35,473 nt of DNA from Puniceicoccales bacterium (lineage in GTDB: Bacteria; Verrucomicrobiota; Verrucomicrobiia; Opitutales; JAIRKQ01), in the NCBI GenBank assembly GCA_031279395.1, contig JAITIO010000042.1:1-35473 (forward strand). The letters are read 5' to 3'. This document shows, one piece after another, positions 24,109 through 33,214 of the stretch. How positions within the stretch are numbered: position 1 is the stretch's first letter; the number at the start of each line of letters is the position of its first letter. The notes below the pieces were generated by a model. The model was given only the letters and a program-made list of their open reading frames with translations. It did not search any database and was not told where the DNA came from. Position numbers and translations under genes: made by a program.

Positions 24109-25647
24109 ATGAGACACCTTTCAAAAGTTCTAGTCGTTGACTATGGATCGCAGTATACACAACTTATTGCCCGTCGCATACGGGAAAACGGAGTATATTC
24201 GGAAATTTTGCCATGGACAGCGTCCACCTCTGAATTTGAAAATTCAGCCCCTTCTGCCATTATTCTTTCCGGAGGTCCCAATGATGCCGGCGAAAAAGGA
24301 GCTCCGACACTAAACCATGCCCTAGTACACACAAATGTACCTGTCCTTGGTATTTGCTATGGCATGCAGCTGTTGGCACTTCACTTCGGAGGAGCCCTAG
24401 TAAATGGCGAAAACAGAGAGTATGGGCAAACGAAATTAACAGCGACTAATGGATGCCCGTTGTGGAAAGATGTGCCCCCAAAAACTACCGTATGGATGTC
24501 CCACGGGAATCACGTAAAAACACTTCCGAATGGATTTACGTCAGTTGCTGAAACAGCGACCATTGGCATCGCTGCGATGGCAAATGAAGATCATAGAATC
24601 TATGCGTTGCAATTTCATCCAGAGGTATCTCATACCTCCCATGGAATGCAGATTCTGCGCAATTTTTTATTTGAAGTTGCCAAGCTAAAACGGAATTGGA
24701 ACGTGGGATCATTCATCGACGATACCATCGCGAAATGTCGTGAAAAGGTAAAGGATTCAAATGTCCTGCTTGCCTTATCCGGTGGCGTTGATTCCACCGT
24801 TGTGGCTGCCTTGCTGTACAAGGCGATTGGGGAACAGTTGCACTGCATTTTTGTTGATCACGGATTGATGCGTCAAGGGGAAGCTGAAGAAATTGTTTCA
24901 ATGTTGGACCAATGCATGCCAAAACTGCAATTACAGCTCATCAAGGCACAGGACCTATTTCTGAAAAGGCTCGTTGGGATAGAAGACCCGGAAACCAAAC
25001 GAAAAATCATTGGAAAAACATTTATCGACATTTTTGAAGAACAGGCTTCAAAAATTCCCAATGCAAAATTTTTAGCACAGGGGACATTATATCCAGACGT
25101 CATTGAATCCTGCTCCGTTGGCGGTACGGTCATAAAAAGTCACCACAATGTGGGAGGGCTTCCGAAGGATATGAAATTTGAACTAATTGAGCCATTGCGG
25201 GAACTTTTCAAAGATGAAGTGCGGGCAATGGGATTAGAAATTGGACTGCCGGAAGATGTGATATGGCGCCAACCATTTCCTGGACCTGGACTTGCAGTAC
25301 GCATACTTGGGGAAGTAACTGCTGACCGACTATCGATTTTGCGGAGGGCGGACAATATAGTACAACAGGAATTAAAAAAATCTGGTTGGTATCGTAATAT
25401 TTGGCAAGGATTTGCTGTTTTGCTACCGCTGTGTACGGTCGGTGTAATGGGAGATGCACGCACATACGACAATGTGATAGCATTGCGCGTTGTTGACAGC
25501 GTGGATGCCATGACGGCGGATTGGACGCGGCTTCCCCACGATATAATTGCATCAATTTCCAACCGCATAGTCGGCGAGGTAAATGGAGTAAATCGCGTCG
25601 TCTATGACGTATCATCGAAACCTCCCAGCACAATCGAATGGGAATAA
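24109..25647 (+). CDS. guaA: GMP synthase (glutamine-hydrolysing)
   Basis: Converts XMP to GMP using ATP and glutamine. Normal length (512 residues) and complete. The N-terminal class I glutamine amidotransferase has GICYGMQL with catalytic Cys83 and the His/Glu pair in LQFHPEVSHT. The ATP-pyrophosphatase domain has the P loop SGGVDST near residue 224, and the C-terminal dimerisation domain carries RQPFPGPGLAVRILGE and ends KPPSTIEWE. It is the last gene of add-guaB-guaA. The stop is only 8 bases from the convergent beta-CASP gene. Confidence 0.97.
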   Translation: MRHLSKVLVVDYGSQYTQLIARRIRENGVYSEILPWTASTSEFENSAPSAIILSGGPNDAGEKGAPTLNHALVHTNVPVLGICYGMQLLALHFGGALVNGENREYGQTKLTATNGCPLWKDVPPKTTVWMSHGNHVKTLPNGFTSVAETATIGIAAMANEDHRIYALQFHPEVSHTSHGMQILRNFLFEVAKLKRNWNVGSFIDDTIAKCREKVKDSNVLLALSGGVDSTVVAALLYKAIGEQLHCIFVDHGLMRQGEAEEIVSMLDQCMPKLQLQLIKAQDLFLKRLVGIEDPETKRKIIGKTFIDIFEEQASKIPNAKFLAQGTLYPDVIESCSVGGTVIKSHHNVGGLPKDMKFELIEPLRELFKDEVRAMGLEIGLPEDVIWRQPFPGPGLAVRILGEVTADRLSILRRADNIVQQELKKSGWYRNIWQGFAVLLPLCTVGVMGDARTYDNVIALRVVDSVDAMTADWTRLPHDIIASISNRIVGEVNGVNRVVYDVSSKPPSTIEWE

Positions 25648-25655
25648 CCATCGCT

Positions 25656-27029
25656 TTATACCAAAAACTCTTCGCAGGGATTCATGTCAAACACTTGAAT
25701 GCTTGGCGAAAGCTCAATCAACTCATCCATAAACCAATTTCGCGAATCCTCTTCACCGTGGACAAGGACAACGGCACGGGGAGACATGGTCAGGATGTTT
25801 TTTAAAATTTCTTCCCTGTCCGCATGGCCACTAATATCAAATTTATTAATTTTAGCCGCAATTTTAGCCACATAATTTTGAGCTTTAAATAGAAAAGAAT
25901 CCCCCGGAGAATATTTTTGAAGCTCTCCCCCAGGCGTAGTTTCATCACAGAATCCGACAAAGCAAATGGCATTTTTATGGTCATCAATTATGGCAGAAGC
26001 AACGTTATAGGCGGATGTGTTTTCTACCAGCATACCACTACTAAGGACAAAAATTGAGGGTTCCTGGATCTGTTTTTTTATATCATTTGGGTTATTTCCT
26101 CGGAAAATTTTTATCTTCAATTCCTTTGTAATTCTTCTTCGAAAATTTACACCGGACAGCTTTTTTGAGATAAGATCGAAATCTTCGATGAGGCCATAGC
26201 CTAAACCAGAACAATAAATCGGAGTATCTTGCTGTAATTTATTTTGCTGGCGAGCGCAACTTATGATTTTAAGAATTTCCTGCATACGTCCGAATGCAAA
26301 GGCAGGAATCAGAACGGACCCTCCTCCGCTGATGGTGTCGCGAATTGTCCCGATGAGGCGTTCCGTTTCGTTATCGGCTGAACGTTCTTTGAGTCTTACG
26401 GTGGTCCCACGCGTTGTTTCGGTGATCACCGTGTCGATTTTTCGGGTTGGCCATTTGGCACCCCTAAGAATCTTAAGGTTCCGAAATAGAACATCACCGG
26501 TGTAAAATATATTCCTGTGTTTGTGTTCGATCAAAATGGAACTGGCCCCGACAACGTGGCCTGCTTCAAAAAATGTTATGGTGATTTCATCGTTGTCTTT
26601 TCTTAGCACCCGTGATTTCCCAAATTGCATGGGCAAAATGTGCTGTTCCAGTGCTTCAATATCTGCCAAGGTATACAAAGGATATTCTTTTATTCCCATT
26701 TCATCGTGTTGCAGTTGCATGACGGTAACGCAATTATTTAAAATTCTTGGTAAAACGATGTGAGACGCCTGCGTTATTAGGACACGGGCTTGCTGTTGCC
26801 TTTTCATTATGTATGGCAATGAACCGACATGGTCCAGGTGGCAATGGGAAATTAAAATCAGGTCGATGACGGTTGTTCCAAGCTTATCGAAGGCGGGTAA
26901 TGCGTCATAACCAGAACGTTTGGGACTAATTCCAGAGTCAAACAAAATGTTGAAGCTTCCAATTTTAGCAGACAAGCATGAAGATCCTATGTCCCTGGTC
27001 TTATTTAAATCAATTAACTGCATGGGCAA
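25656..27029 (-). CDS. Beta-CASP metallo-beta-lactamase (RNA/DNA nuclease-like)
   Basis: A 457-residue cytoplasmic metallo-beta-lactamase with a beta-CASP domain, similar to COG1236 RNA-processing exonucleases. The metal motif HCHLDH is at residues 62-67, followed by AGHVVGASSILIEH and FYTGDV. The beta-CASP part has GGGSVLIPAFAFGRMQEIL, IFVLSSGMLVE, a His motif in FDISGHADREE and a C-terminal VVLVHGEEDS. These are the canonical motifs 1-4 plus the A-C boxes. The likely role is RNA processing or decay; a DNA substrate is possible. It is a single minus-strand gene, convergent with guaA and divergent from tyrS. Confidence 0.9.
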   Translation of the reverse strand: MPMQLIDLNKTRDIGSSCLSAKIGSFNILFDSGISPKRSGYDALPAFDKLGTTVIDLILISHCHLDHVGSLPYIMKRQQQARVLITQASHIVLPRILNNCVTVMQLQHDEMGIKEYPLYTLADIEALEQHILPMQFGKSRVLRKDNDEITITFFEAGHVVGASSILIEHKHRNIFYTGDVLFRNLKILRGAKWPTRKIDTVITETTRGTTVRLKERSADNETERLIGTIRDTISGGGSVLIPAFAFGRMQEILKIISCARQQNKLQQDTPIYCSGLGYGLIEDFDLISKKLSGVNFRRRITKELKIKIFRGNNPNDIKKQIQEPSIFVLSSGMLVENTSAYNVASAIIDDHKNAICFVGFCDETTPGGELQKYSPGDSFLFKAQNYVAKIAAKINKFDISGHADREEILKNILTMSPRAVVLVHGEEDSRNWFMDELIELSPSIQVFDMNPCEEFLV

Positions 27030-27303
27030 ATTCCATATGTAAACGCCAAATATAATATTGACTCGGACCTGTTATCTAGAGTGTTTTTTTTAATTAAAAA
27101 GCAAGAAAATATGTATGATTAATTTCACACAATTTCACATTGAAATTTTGTGGCTTGAAAAAACCTGCCAATCGTAGGTCCTTAAAAAAGTTGTACACGT
27201 TTCAAAAAAACTTTAAAAAAGATACCATTGCAAAGAAAAGCTTGAGCTTTTCACAATTAATTTGTTGCAAAAAAAGCGCTTTATTCCAAATTTTGGGAGC
27301 ATT

Positions 27304-28482
27304 ATGGATCCTTTGCAACAGATTTGTCAAGGCATCGACACCGTGGTTGGACAAGATGAATTAAAGAAAAAGTTGGCCAGTGGAAAACGGCTTAGGGTTA
27401 AACTAGGGGTTGATCCCACGCGGCCAGATTTGCATTTTGGACACTTGGTCGTTTTTAACAAACTCAAACAGTTTCAAGATCTTGGCCATGAAACTACGCT
27501 ATTAATTGGAGATTATACAACAACGATCGGAGATCCTTCGGGTCGTTCCTCCGAACGGCCAATGCTATCCAGTGAACAGATTGAGAACAATTATAAAACC
27601 TATGTGGAACAGGCATTCAAAGTTTTAGATCCTGCCAAAACGGTGATAAGAAAAAACAGCGAATGGTTTAATAGCATGTCTTTTGGGGATGCAATCTTGC
27701 TTGCTAGGCAAATGACGGTAGCTCAGATGCTCGAGCGGGAAGATTTCAGCAATCGGTACAAAAATAAAACCCCTATTTCGATCGTTGAGTTTTTGTATCC
27801 TCTGTTGCAGGGATACGATTCCATCATGCTGGATTCTGATGTCGAAATAGGTGGCCGTGACCAATTGTTTAATTTGTTGGTTGGCCGCACTTTACAAAAA
27901 AATATTGGTAAAGAAGAGCAAGTGGTTATCACAATGCCACTGCTTGTTGGATTGGATGGTACCAGGAAAATGTCAAAAAGCTATGACAACTACATTGCCT
28001 TCAATGACACAGCAAAGGATATTTTCGGCAAGGTAATGTCGATTTCCGATGAGACGATGTTCGTGTACTACAAATTTCTTTTGTTAAAAACGGATGAAGA
28101 AATTGAACGATTGAAAGCGATGCACCCCATGGAATGCAAAAAGTCGCTAGCAGAGTACCTGTGTGCCAAATTTTACGGGTTAAATGTTACAAAACACGAA
28201 CGGGAACAATTTGAAAAAGTATTTTCTCAAAATGATATTCCAGATAACATGCCGAATTTTAGCATCCAGGAATTGATGGGTAAAAAAGCTGCTCCCTTGG
28301 TAGATATTCTATGGGCGACAAACCTATTTCCTAGCAAGAAGGAGATTCGTCGACTATTTGAACAGGGAGCACTCAAGGTTGATGGCCAAAAAATTACCGA
28401 TCCTTCTTTTCTATGTAAAATTTCCAACGAAGCAGTGGTCATTCAAGCTGGAAAAAGAATTTTTCTCAAAATAATAGAGTAG
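27304..28482 (+). CDS. tyrS: Tyrosyl-tRNA synthetase
   Basis: Charges tRNA-Tyr; its tRNA(GUA) gene is also in this window at 34157. The 392-residue class I enzyme has the HIGH-like HFGH at residues 44-47, GDYTTTIGDPSGRSSERP, VGGRDQ-like EIGGRDQLFNLLVG and KMSKS near residues 222-226. A C-terminal S4-type RNA-binding domain is present (FPSKKEIRRLFEQGALKVDG). The frame is open upstream, but ATG 27304 has a good GGGAG site six bases before it. The preceding 274 bases hold no convincing gene. Confidence 0.97.
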   Translation: MDPLQQICQGIDTVVGQDELKKKLASGKRLRVKLGVDPTRPDLHFGHLVVFNKLKQFQDLGHETTLLIGDYTTTIGDPSGRSSERPMLSSEQIENNYKTYVEQAFKVLDPAKTVIRKNSEWFNSMSFGDAILLARQMTVAQMLEREDFSNRYKNKTPISIVEFLYPLLQGYDSIMLDSDVEIGGRDQLFNLLVGRTLQKNIGKEEQVVITMPLLVGLDGTRKMSKSYDNYIAFNDTAKDIFGKVMSISDETMFVYYKFLLLKTDEEIERLKAMHPMECKKSLAEYLCAKFYGLNVTKHEREQFEKVFSQNDIPDNMPNFSIQELMGKKAAPLVDILWATNLFPSKKEIRRLFEQGALKVDGQKITDPSFLCKISNEAVVIQAGKRIFLKIIE

Positions 28483-28484
28483 GG

Positions 28485-28504
28485 TATTCTAGCAGAATAA
28501 TTTT
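28485..28504 (+). terminator. Candidate terminator after tyrS
   Basis: A perfect stem TATTCT-AGC-AGAATA (28485-28499) is followed by ATTTT. It starts 2 bases after the tyrS stop. The stem is short and A/T-rich, so strength is uncertain. Confidence 0.4.
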
Positions 28505-28565
28505 AGTAAGGCTATCATTTTGGTTTTGGGTTGAAATGTGGTCGTAATTTTACACTGTGGAGGCA

Positions 28566-29033
28566 ATGAAAATTATCCGTAATAAATCCTGGGGGAAGGT
28601 TGTACTTTTATTGTGCCTACTTTCCTGCGGCACACGCTGCTTGGCCACAGCCTCAGGATCACAACCGCTGCAAAATATTCCCATAAATGGTTTTATATTG
28701 CCAGTTTTTAATGGAGAAGGTCAAGAAATTTGGGAAGCCCGTGGTAGTTCAGCAACAATGATTGAAGACAATCTATTGCATGTAAAAAATATGAAGTTGC
28801 GCTGTTTTACCGAAGAAGAACCCCCCCAGGAAGCATTTTTTGCTATCAGTGATATGGCATTTGTTGTTCCACAAACAAACTCAATTTCGGAAAATTTTGA
28901 AATAAAAATTTTTGGTCAAAATTTCTATGCATCTGCCCGCACTTGGGAATTTTCGGGCAATGAGAAAAAAATCATCGCAAAAGATCATGTCAAAGTTTTC
29001 CTCGATTGTAACCTGGAGGAATGTTCACCATAA
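28566..29033 (+). CDS. lptC: Probable LPS transport protein LptC-like
   Basis: A 155-residue protein with an N-terminal hydrophobic segment (WGKVVLLLCLLSCG) and then a beta-rich periplasmic part. It directly precedes lptA, with a 13-base overlap, and lptB follows, which is the order of the Lpt bridge genes. LptC proteins diverge strongly in sequence; the pattern EIWEARGSSATMIEDNLLHV, then AFFAISDMAFVVPQTN fits a beta-jellyroll LptC/OstA-like fold. Its job would be to receive LPS from the LptB2FG extractor and pass it to LptA. ATG 28566 has GGAGG just upstream. The call relies partly on context. Confidence 0.7.
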   Translation: MKIIRNKSWGKVVLLLCLLSCGTRCLATASGSQPLQNIPINGFILPVFNGEGQEIWEARGSSATMIEDNLLHVKNMKLRCFTEEEPPQEAFFAISDMAFVVPQTNSISENFEIKIFGQNFYASARTWEFSGNEKKIIAKDHVKVFLDCNLEECSP

Positions 29034-29530
29034 AAAACATAGTAAAATTAATAATTTTAATGCTACCTCTGGGAACATTTGCTTCTCCGGTCCAAATAAC
29101 AAGTGATGTCCTTGAAATCCAGACATTGGGGTCTCATGTTTACATGAATTTTTCTCACAATGCCCATATCGGTGGGAATAAATTCTCTTTGAAAGAGGAT
29201 CACATACAAGTTATCATTGCCAGTGGTTCTTCACAAATACCCAACCTAGCGGCAGTAAAAGAAATTCATGCCATGGAAAATGCAGCCTTTGAGTGGGAAT
29301 CATATGGGGGAAAAGCCGATCAGATAAGCATTTATCCTGCCAAAAATTTTATCCTATTGGAGGGAAATGCTGAAATATGGGATGAAAATTCAGGGACAAT
29401 GTTCGGGCAAACACTAACCCTAGATTTAAAGCACAAGCAAATCAAATCCGGAGGTTCGGAATTCAAACGCCCGACTATGTCAATTGATGATATTTCGAAG
29501 TTTGAACCAGATAACATGTTGATAAAGTAA
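29021..29530 (+). CDS. lptA: LPS transport periplasmic protein LptA (OstA-like)
   Basis: A 169-residue exported protein with a clear signal peptide (KLIILMLPLGTFASP) and an OstA/LptA beta-jellyroll domain. Family-typical segments are VQITSDVLEIQ, IQVIIASGSSQIPNLAAVKEI, WESYGGKADQISIYPAKNFILLEGNAEI and TLTLDLKHKQIKSGG. It bridges the periplasm to carry LPS. The ATG follows GGAGG closely and lies inside the end of lptC; lptB follows after 23 bases. Confidence 0.88.
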   Translation: MFTIKNIVKLIILMLPLGTFASPVQITSDVLEIQTLGSHVYMNFSHNAHIGGNKFSLKEDHIQVIIASGSSQIPNLAAVKEIHAMENAAFEWESYGGKADQISIYPAKNFILLEGNAEIWDENSGTMFGQTLTLDLKHKQIKSGGSEFKRPTMSIDDISKFEPDNMLIK

Positions 29531-29553
29531 AAAAAAGCGATGGCAAGAAAGCG

Positions 29554-30288
29554 ATGGCAAAAATCACCAATAGATTGTTTATAAAAAATTTAGAAAAATT
29601 CTACGGCCAACGGGAAGTAATTAGGGATATTTCCATGGAGATAAATAGTGGGGAGGTTATCGGATTACTTGGTCCCAACGGTGCTGGCAAAACTACCACC
29701 TTTTACATCGTTATGGGGTTAATCGTTGCCGATTCGGGTAAAATTTTTTTGAATGATGAAGATATCAGTAAACTTCCGATGTACAAACGTGCTCGCAAAG
29801 GCGTGGGGTATCTTCCCCAGGAAGATTCCACAATTCGATCACTAACGGTGTGGGAGAACCTGCAGTGCATGGCTGAATGTCTGCATCTGTCTAAGGAAGA
29901 ACAAATCAAAGCCATAGAAGAATCATTGGCAGAAATGAAAATTTCACACATTGCTGGACAAAAAGCTTATACTCTTAGTGGAGGAGAATGCAGAAGGCTA
30001 GAAATAGCTCGTACACTGATATCTAAGCCAAAGTTTCTACTTATGGATGAACCCTTTAGCGGAGTAGATCCTATCAGCGTTAGTGCATTACGAAACATTA
30101 TCATTTCCCTAAAAGAAAAAAATATTGGTATTTTTATTACCGACCATAACGTACGCGAAATGTTAAAAATCGTAGACCGTGCCTATTTGATATACGGAGG
30201 TAATATTCTTTGCCATGGCTCCAGTAACGTACTATTGAAAGATCCAAACAGTAGAAAATTTTATCTTGGTGAGGATTTTAACATGTGA
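29554..30288 (+). CDS. lptB: LPS export ABC transporter ATPase LptB
   Basis: The cytoplasmic ATPase that powers LPS extraction by LptB2FG. 244 residues, normal for LptB. Walker A is GPNGAGKTT (40-48), followed by the Q-loop region GYLPQEDSTIRSLTVWEN, typical of LptB. The signature LSGGECRRLEIARTL, Walker B LLMDEPFSGVDPISV and the switch His in FITDHNVREML are present. Its start region is a 14-base tandem near-duplication that gives a second, out-of-frame ATG at 29540. The partner permeases LptF and LptG are not in the window. Confidence 0.96.
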   Translation: MAKITNRLFIKNLEKFYGQREVIRDISMEINSGEVIGLLGPNGAGKTTTFYIVMGLIVADSGKIFLNDEDISKLPMYKRARKGVGYLPQEDSTIRSLTVWENLQCMAECLHLSKEEQIKAIEESLAEMKISHIAGQKAYTLSGGECRRLEIARTLISKPKFLLMDEPFSGVDPISVSALRNIIISLKEKNIGIFITDHNVREMLKIVDRAYLIYGGNILCHGSSNVLLKDPNSRKFYLGEDFNM

Positions 30289-30467
30289 TTCGAGATGCTC
30301 TTTTGTAACGTTTTGCATATTTTTAATTTCAAAAAAATTCTATGCCAAAAACGTATGGGCTCTCAATCGTGAAAAATTTAAAGTGTTTACTTTTGTCTGT
30401 TTCATATTTTCCTGTGGAAGCAGCAGCTTAAAAGTCGCAACAAGTAACTTTTGGCCAAAAGTTGGTT

Positions 30468-30878
30468 ATGCATGAGATAAAAAAGTTTTCTTCGGGAAAT
30501 GTCGTTGTGATGACTTTATCAGGGAAATTGACTCACAGTGACTATGTAAACATTGTTCCATTTCTTGCAAAATTGATAAAAAAGTATGGCTTGATCAGGA
30601 TTTTAATCGAGCTCGACAATTTTGAAGGATGGAAAGTTTCGGCTACCTTGGACGATATCGTTTTCGTTTTTCGATATTCTGCACACATAGAACGAATGGC
30701 ATTTCTGGTTCACGCCAAACAAAATAATCTTGCCTTACTGCTCGACCGGCCATTCGGTAGGGCATTCGGTGACAATGTTAAATATTTTCACCAAAAATAC
30801 TGCGAAGATGCCTGGCAGTGGATATGCGATGGAGCGAAAGATGTGCAAAATGCTACCTTTCCCCAAGATTTCGCATAA
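30468..30878 (+). CDS. SpoIIAA-like (STAS/SEC14-type) protein
   Basis: A 136-residue soluble protein matching the SpoIIAA-like family: KFSSGNVVVMTLSGKLTHSDY, LIRILIELDNFEGWKVSA, RYSAHIERMAFLVHAKQ. This family has a STAS-like fold and may bind lipid or nucleotides; no specific function is established. ATG 30468 is chosen over the in-frame TTG at 30462. It lies 179 bases after lptB, so it may have its own promoter; I see no clear consensus. Confidence 0.78.
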   Translation: MHEIKKFSSGNVVVMTLSGKLTHSDYVNIVPFLAKLIKKYGLIRILIELDNFEGWKVSATLDDIVFVFRYSAHIERMAFLVHAKQNNLALLLDRPFGRAFGDNVKYFHQKYCEDAWQWICDGAKDVQNATFPQDFA

Positions 30879-31007
30879 TCCTGAAAATTTTCGACCCAAT
30901 GCTGTTTCTTGGAAAAGATCTATTACCATTCCTGGCAATTTAGAAATTAGCAAATTTACTGTGAAATTTGAAAAAAGATAAATGAAGTTGTTAATATGTC
31001 AATTCTA

Positions 31008-31685
31008 CTAAATGTGACCTCTGGAGTCTATTTTTTGCTGAAGGCTGATCAGCTCATCTTCTAAAACCGTAGAAAATTCCTTGACGGTTAAATTTTCGAA
31101 AGTTTCGCAAAGAAATGTTTTGCTATCCACGCATATTTTTGAAAATGGATAGGGAATTTTAAACCTATCCCAGGTTGGCAAGGCAAAGTAATGGCTGTAT
31201 TTCATAGCCACTAGTACGAGGTTCGTTTTCGTAGTTTTGGTTACCATGGCTGTCCCTCTTTTAAATTTACAAACTGGTCCCCGGGGCCCATCGGGGGTTA
31301 TGGCAACGAATGCACCTTCCGTTAACTTTTCAGATATATTGTCCATGGCGAATAAACCATTCCGATTGCTAGAACCACGTATCGTCCGTATGCCCAATCG
31401 GCTAAATATTTCCGCCAGCCATGCACCATCGCGCGATGGGCTTACGAGGGCATACGTGCTATGTTTCTTTCTTAGCAACCTATATAATCTATATGCTGCA
31501 AAGAAATTGTTATGCCAAAATGCAAAAACCGTCGGTCCCTGAACTTCATCGAGCATTTTTCGACATTCCGCACTCAGTTTGATACCTAGCGTTGACCAAT
31601 ACAGCCTCAATATGAAAACAACAATGGAAACCAAAATACGTTGCCACCACCTCTTTAACACATGCGTATCGCGGCGAACTATCAT
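31008..31685 (-). CDS. DUF374 lysophospholipid acyltransferase family protein
   Basis: A 225-residue protein of the DUF374 family related to LpxL-type and other lysophospholipid acyltransferases, likely acting at the inner membrane on lipid A or phospholipid. There is an N-terminal hydrophobic segment (ILVSIVVFILRLYWST), and FWHNNFFAAYRLY holds the likely catalytic His. LVSPSRDGAWLAEIFSRLG, IRGSSNRNG and AITPDGPRGPVCKFKRGT are the family hallmarks. Its start overlaps the metG stop by 4 bases (ATGA type), so the two are one transcript. The acyl donor and acceptor are not known from sequence. Confidence 0.9.
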   Translation of the reverse strand: MIVRRDTHVLKRWWQRILVSIVVFILRLYWSTLGIKLSAECRKMLDEVQGPTVFAFWHNNFFAAYRLYRLLRKKHSTYALVSPSRDGAWLAEIFSRLGIRTIRGSSNRNGLFAMDNISEKLTEGAFVAITPDGPRGPVCKFKRGTAMVTKTTKTNLVLVAMKYSHYFALPTWDRFKIPYPFSKICVDSKTFLCETFENLTVKEFSTVLEDELISLQQKIDSRGHI

Positions 31686-33214
31686 GCTTCTTCGATTTTA
31701 GGGAAGAGGATAATTTGTTCTCCCAATTTGTTACCGGTAAGCGAATTTCCAAACCTAGTGTCCGTGCTCCAATTTGCGGATGCCGGACATCCAAGAACGG
31801 ACAATACTTGCTGCGATGTTGTTGGCATTATCGGGGATAACAAAATTGCAGCCAATCTGACACATTCGGCAGCTATGGCGATGGTTGTATCGATCAGCTG
31901 TTTATCGCCCTCTTCATTTGACTTTGCCAATTTCCATGGTGAACGATTTTCGACGTACCCGTTAACCGCTTTTATGCACAGGAACAATTTTTCAAGGGCC
32001 GAATGGAATGCAAATTCATTGTATAGAGAAATGATTTCAGGAATTGCCGATTGCCACAAATTCCGAAGATCCTCTTCGAGGCTTTCGGTTTTGACAATTG
32101 CTTTTACCGTCCCATCGCAATACCTATGTCCCATGTTTAACAGACGGCTCAGGAGGTTCCCCAAATCATTCGCCAGATCCCCTGTGTAGCGGGTCATAAA
32201 CCTATCAAATGAAAAATCACCATCCTGTCCTATGGTCATTTCGCGCATCAGATAGTAGCGAAAGGCATCCACTCCAAATTTTTCTATACATTCCAACGGG
32301 TTTACGATATTGCCTGCACTTTTCGACATTTTTTCGCCGGAAATTAACCACCAGCCGTGTACCAACAGAGTTTTAGGCAATTCAATGTGAAGAGCATGTA
32401 ACATTATTGGCCAATAGACCGCATGGGCTGGCACAAGGATATCCTTCCCGATGATGTGGTAATCTGCTGGCCAATAGTTGATAAATGTTTTATCCAAATA
32501 ATTGGCTCCCGTTATGTAATTTATGAGAGCGTCGAACCAAACATAGGTTACATATTCCGAATCGAATGGTAGTTCTATCCCCCAGGACAACCGATTCTTC
32601 GGCCGGGAAATACATAGGTCATTTACAGGATCTTTGAGAAACTCCAAGACCTGTTTTGCTCGAAATGTAGGGAATATAAATTCCGGATGGGCTTCCACAT
32701 AATTTATCAACCATTGTTGATATTTCTTGAGTCGAAAAAAATAATTTGTCTCTGATATTTCGACGATTTCTCCAAAATCTGCTGGCCATTTGCCATCAAT
32801 TTTATCTTTCTCAAGGACGAACCGTTCGGCGGTTTTGCTATACAACCCGGAATAATCGGCCTTGTAAATTTGCCCATCGTCGTATAATTTCTGTAAGCAC
32901 TCGCGGACAACTTGTTTATGTTCACTTTCCGTCGTTCGAATGTATCGATCGTATTTAATATTTAACTTTTTACATAGATTTTTGAAATCTTCGGCAATAT
33001 TGTCACAGTGAATCTGTTCTGGAACCCCTGCCTTGGCGGCGGATTGGCTCACCTTTAAACCATGCTCATCCAACCCTGTCATGAATTGCACGTCCATGTT
33101 TTGCAACCGAAACATGCGAGATATCGTATCCGCTAGAATTTTTTCGTAGGCATGACCGATGTGAGGCTTTCCGTTGGCATAATCTATGGCCGTTGTGATA
33201 TATACTTTTTTCAT
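31682..33214 (-). CDS. metG: Methionyl-tRNA synthetase
   Basis: Charges tRNA-Met. The class I synthetase has 510 residues with HIGH at 18-21 (GKPHIGHAYE), GLDEHGLKVSQSA, WGIELPFDSEYVTYVWFDAL and KMSKS at 295-299, followed by the anticodon-binding helical domain. The zinc-knuckle region lacks the usual Cys residues (YSGLYSKTAERFV), which places it with the zinc-free type, and there is no C-terminal tRNA-binding extension. The ATG follows a good GGAG. The gene is the first of a two-gene transcript with the DUF374 protein. Confidence 0.97.
   Translation of the reverse strand: MKKVYITTAIDYANGKPHIGHAYEKILADTISRMFRLQNMDVQFMTGLDEHGLKVSQSAAKAGVPEQIHCDNIAEDFKNLCKKLNIKYDRYIRTTESEHKQVVRECLQKLYDDGQIYKADYSGLYSKTAERFVLEKDKIDGKWPADFGEIVEISETNYFFRLKKYQQWLINYVEAHPEFIFPTFRAKQVLEFLKDPVNDLCISRPKNRLSWGIELPFDSEYVTYVWFDALINYITGANYLDKTFINYWPADYHIIGKDILVPAHAVYWPIMLHALHIELPKTLLVHGWWLISGEKMSKSAGNIVNPLECIEKFGVDAFRYYLMREMTIGQDGDFSFDRFMTRYTGDLANDLGNLLSRLLNMGHRYCDGTVKAIVKTESLEEDLRNLWQSAIPEIISLYNEFAFHSALEKLFLCIKAVNGYVENRSPWKLAKSNEEGDKQLIDTTIAIAAECVRLAAILLSPIMPTTSQQVLSVLGCPASANWSTDTRFGNSLTGNKLGEQIILFPKIEEA

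Noticed and set aside
24109..25651. Long minus-strand frames inside guaA
   Set aside because: Shadows of a fully conserved plus-strand gene.
27140..27364. Lys-rich frame before tyrS
   Set aside because: Overlaps the tyrS start in another frame; composition reflects A-rich spacer DNA.
30266..30475. Frame between lptB and the SpoIIAA-like gene
   Set aside because: Overlaps both neighbours, has no domain and no binding site.
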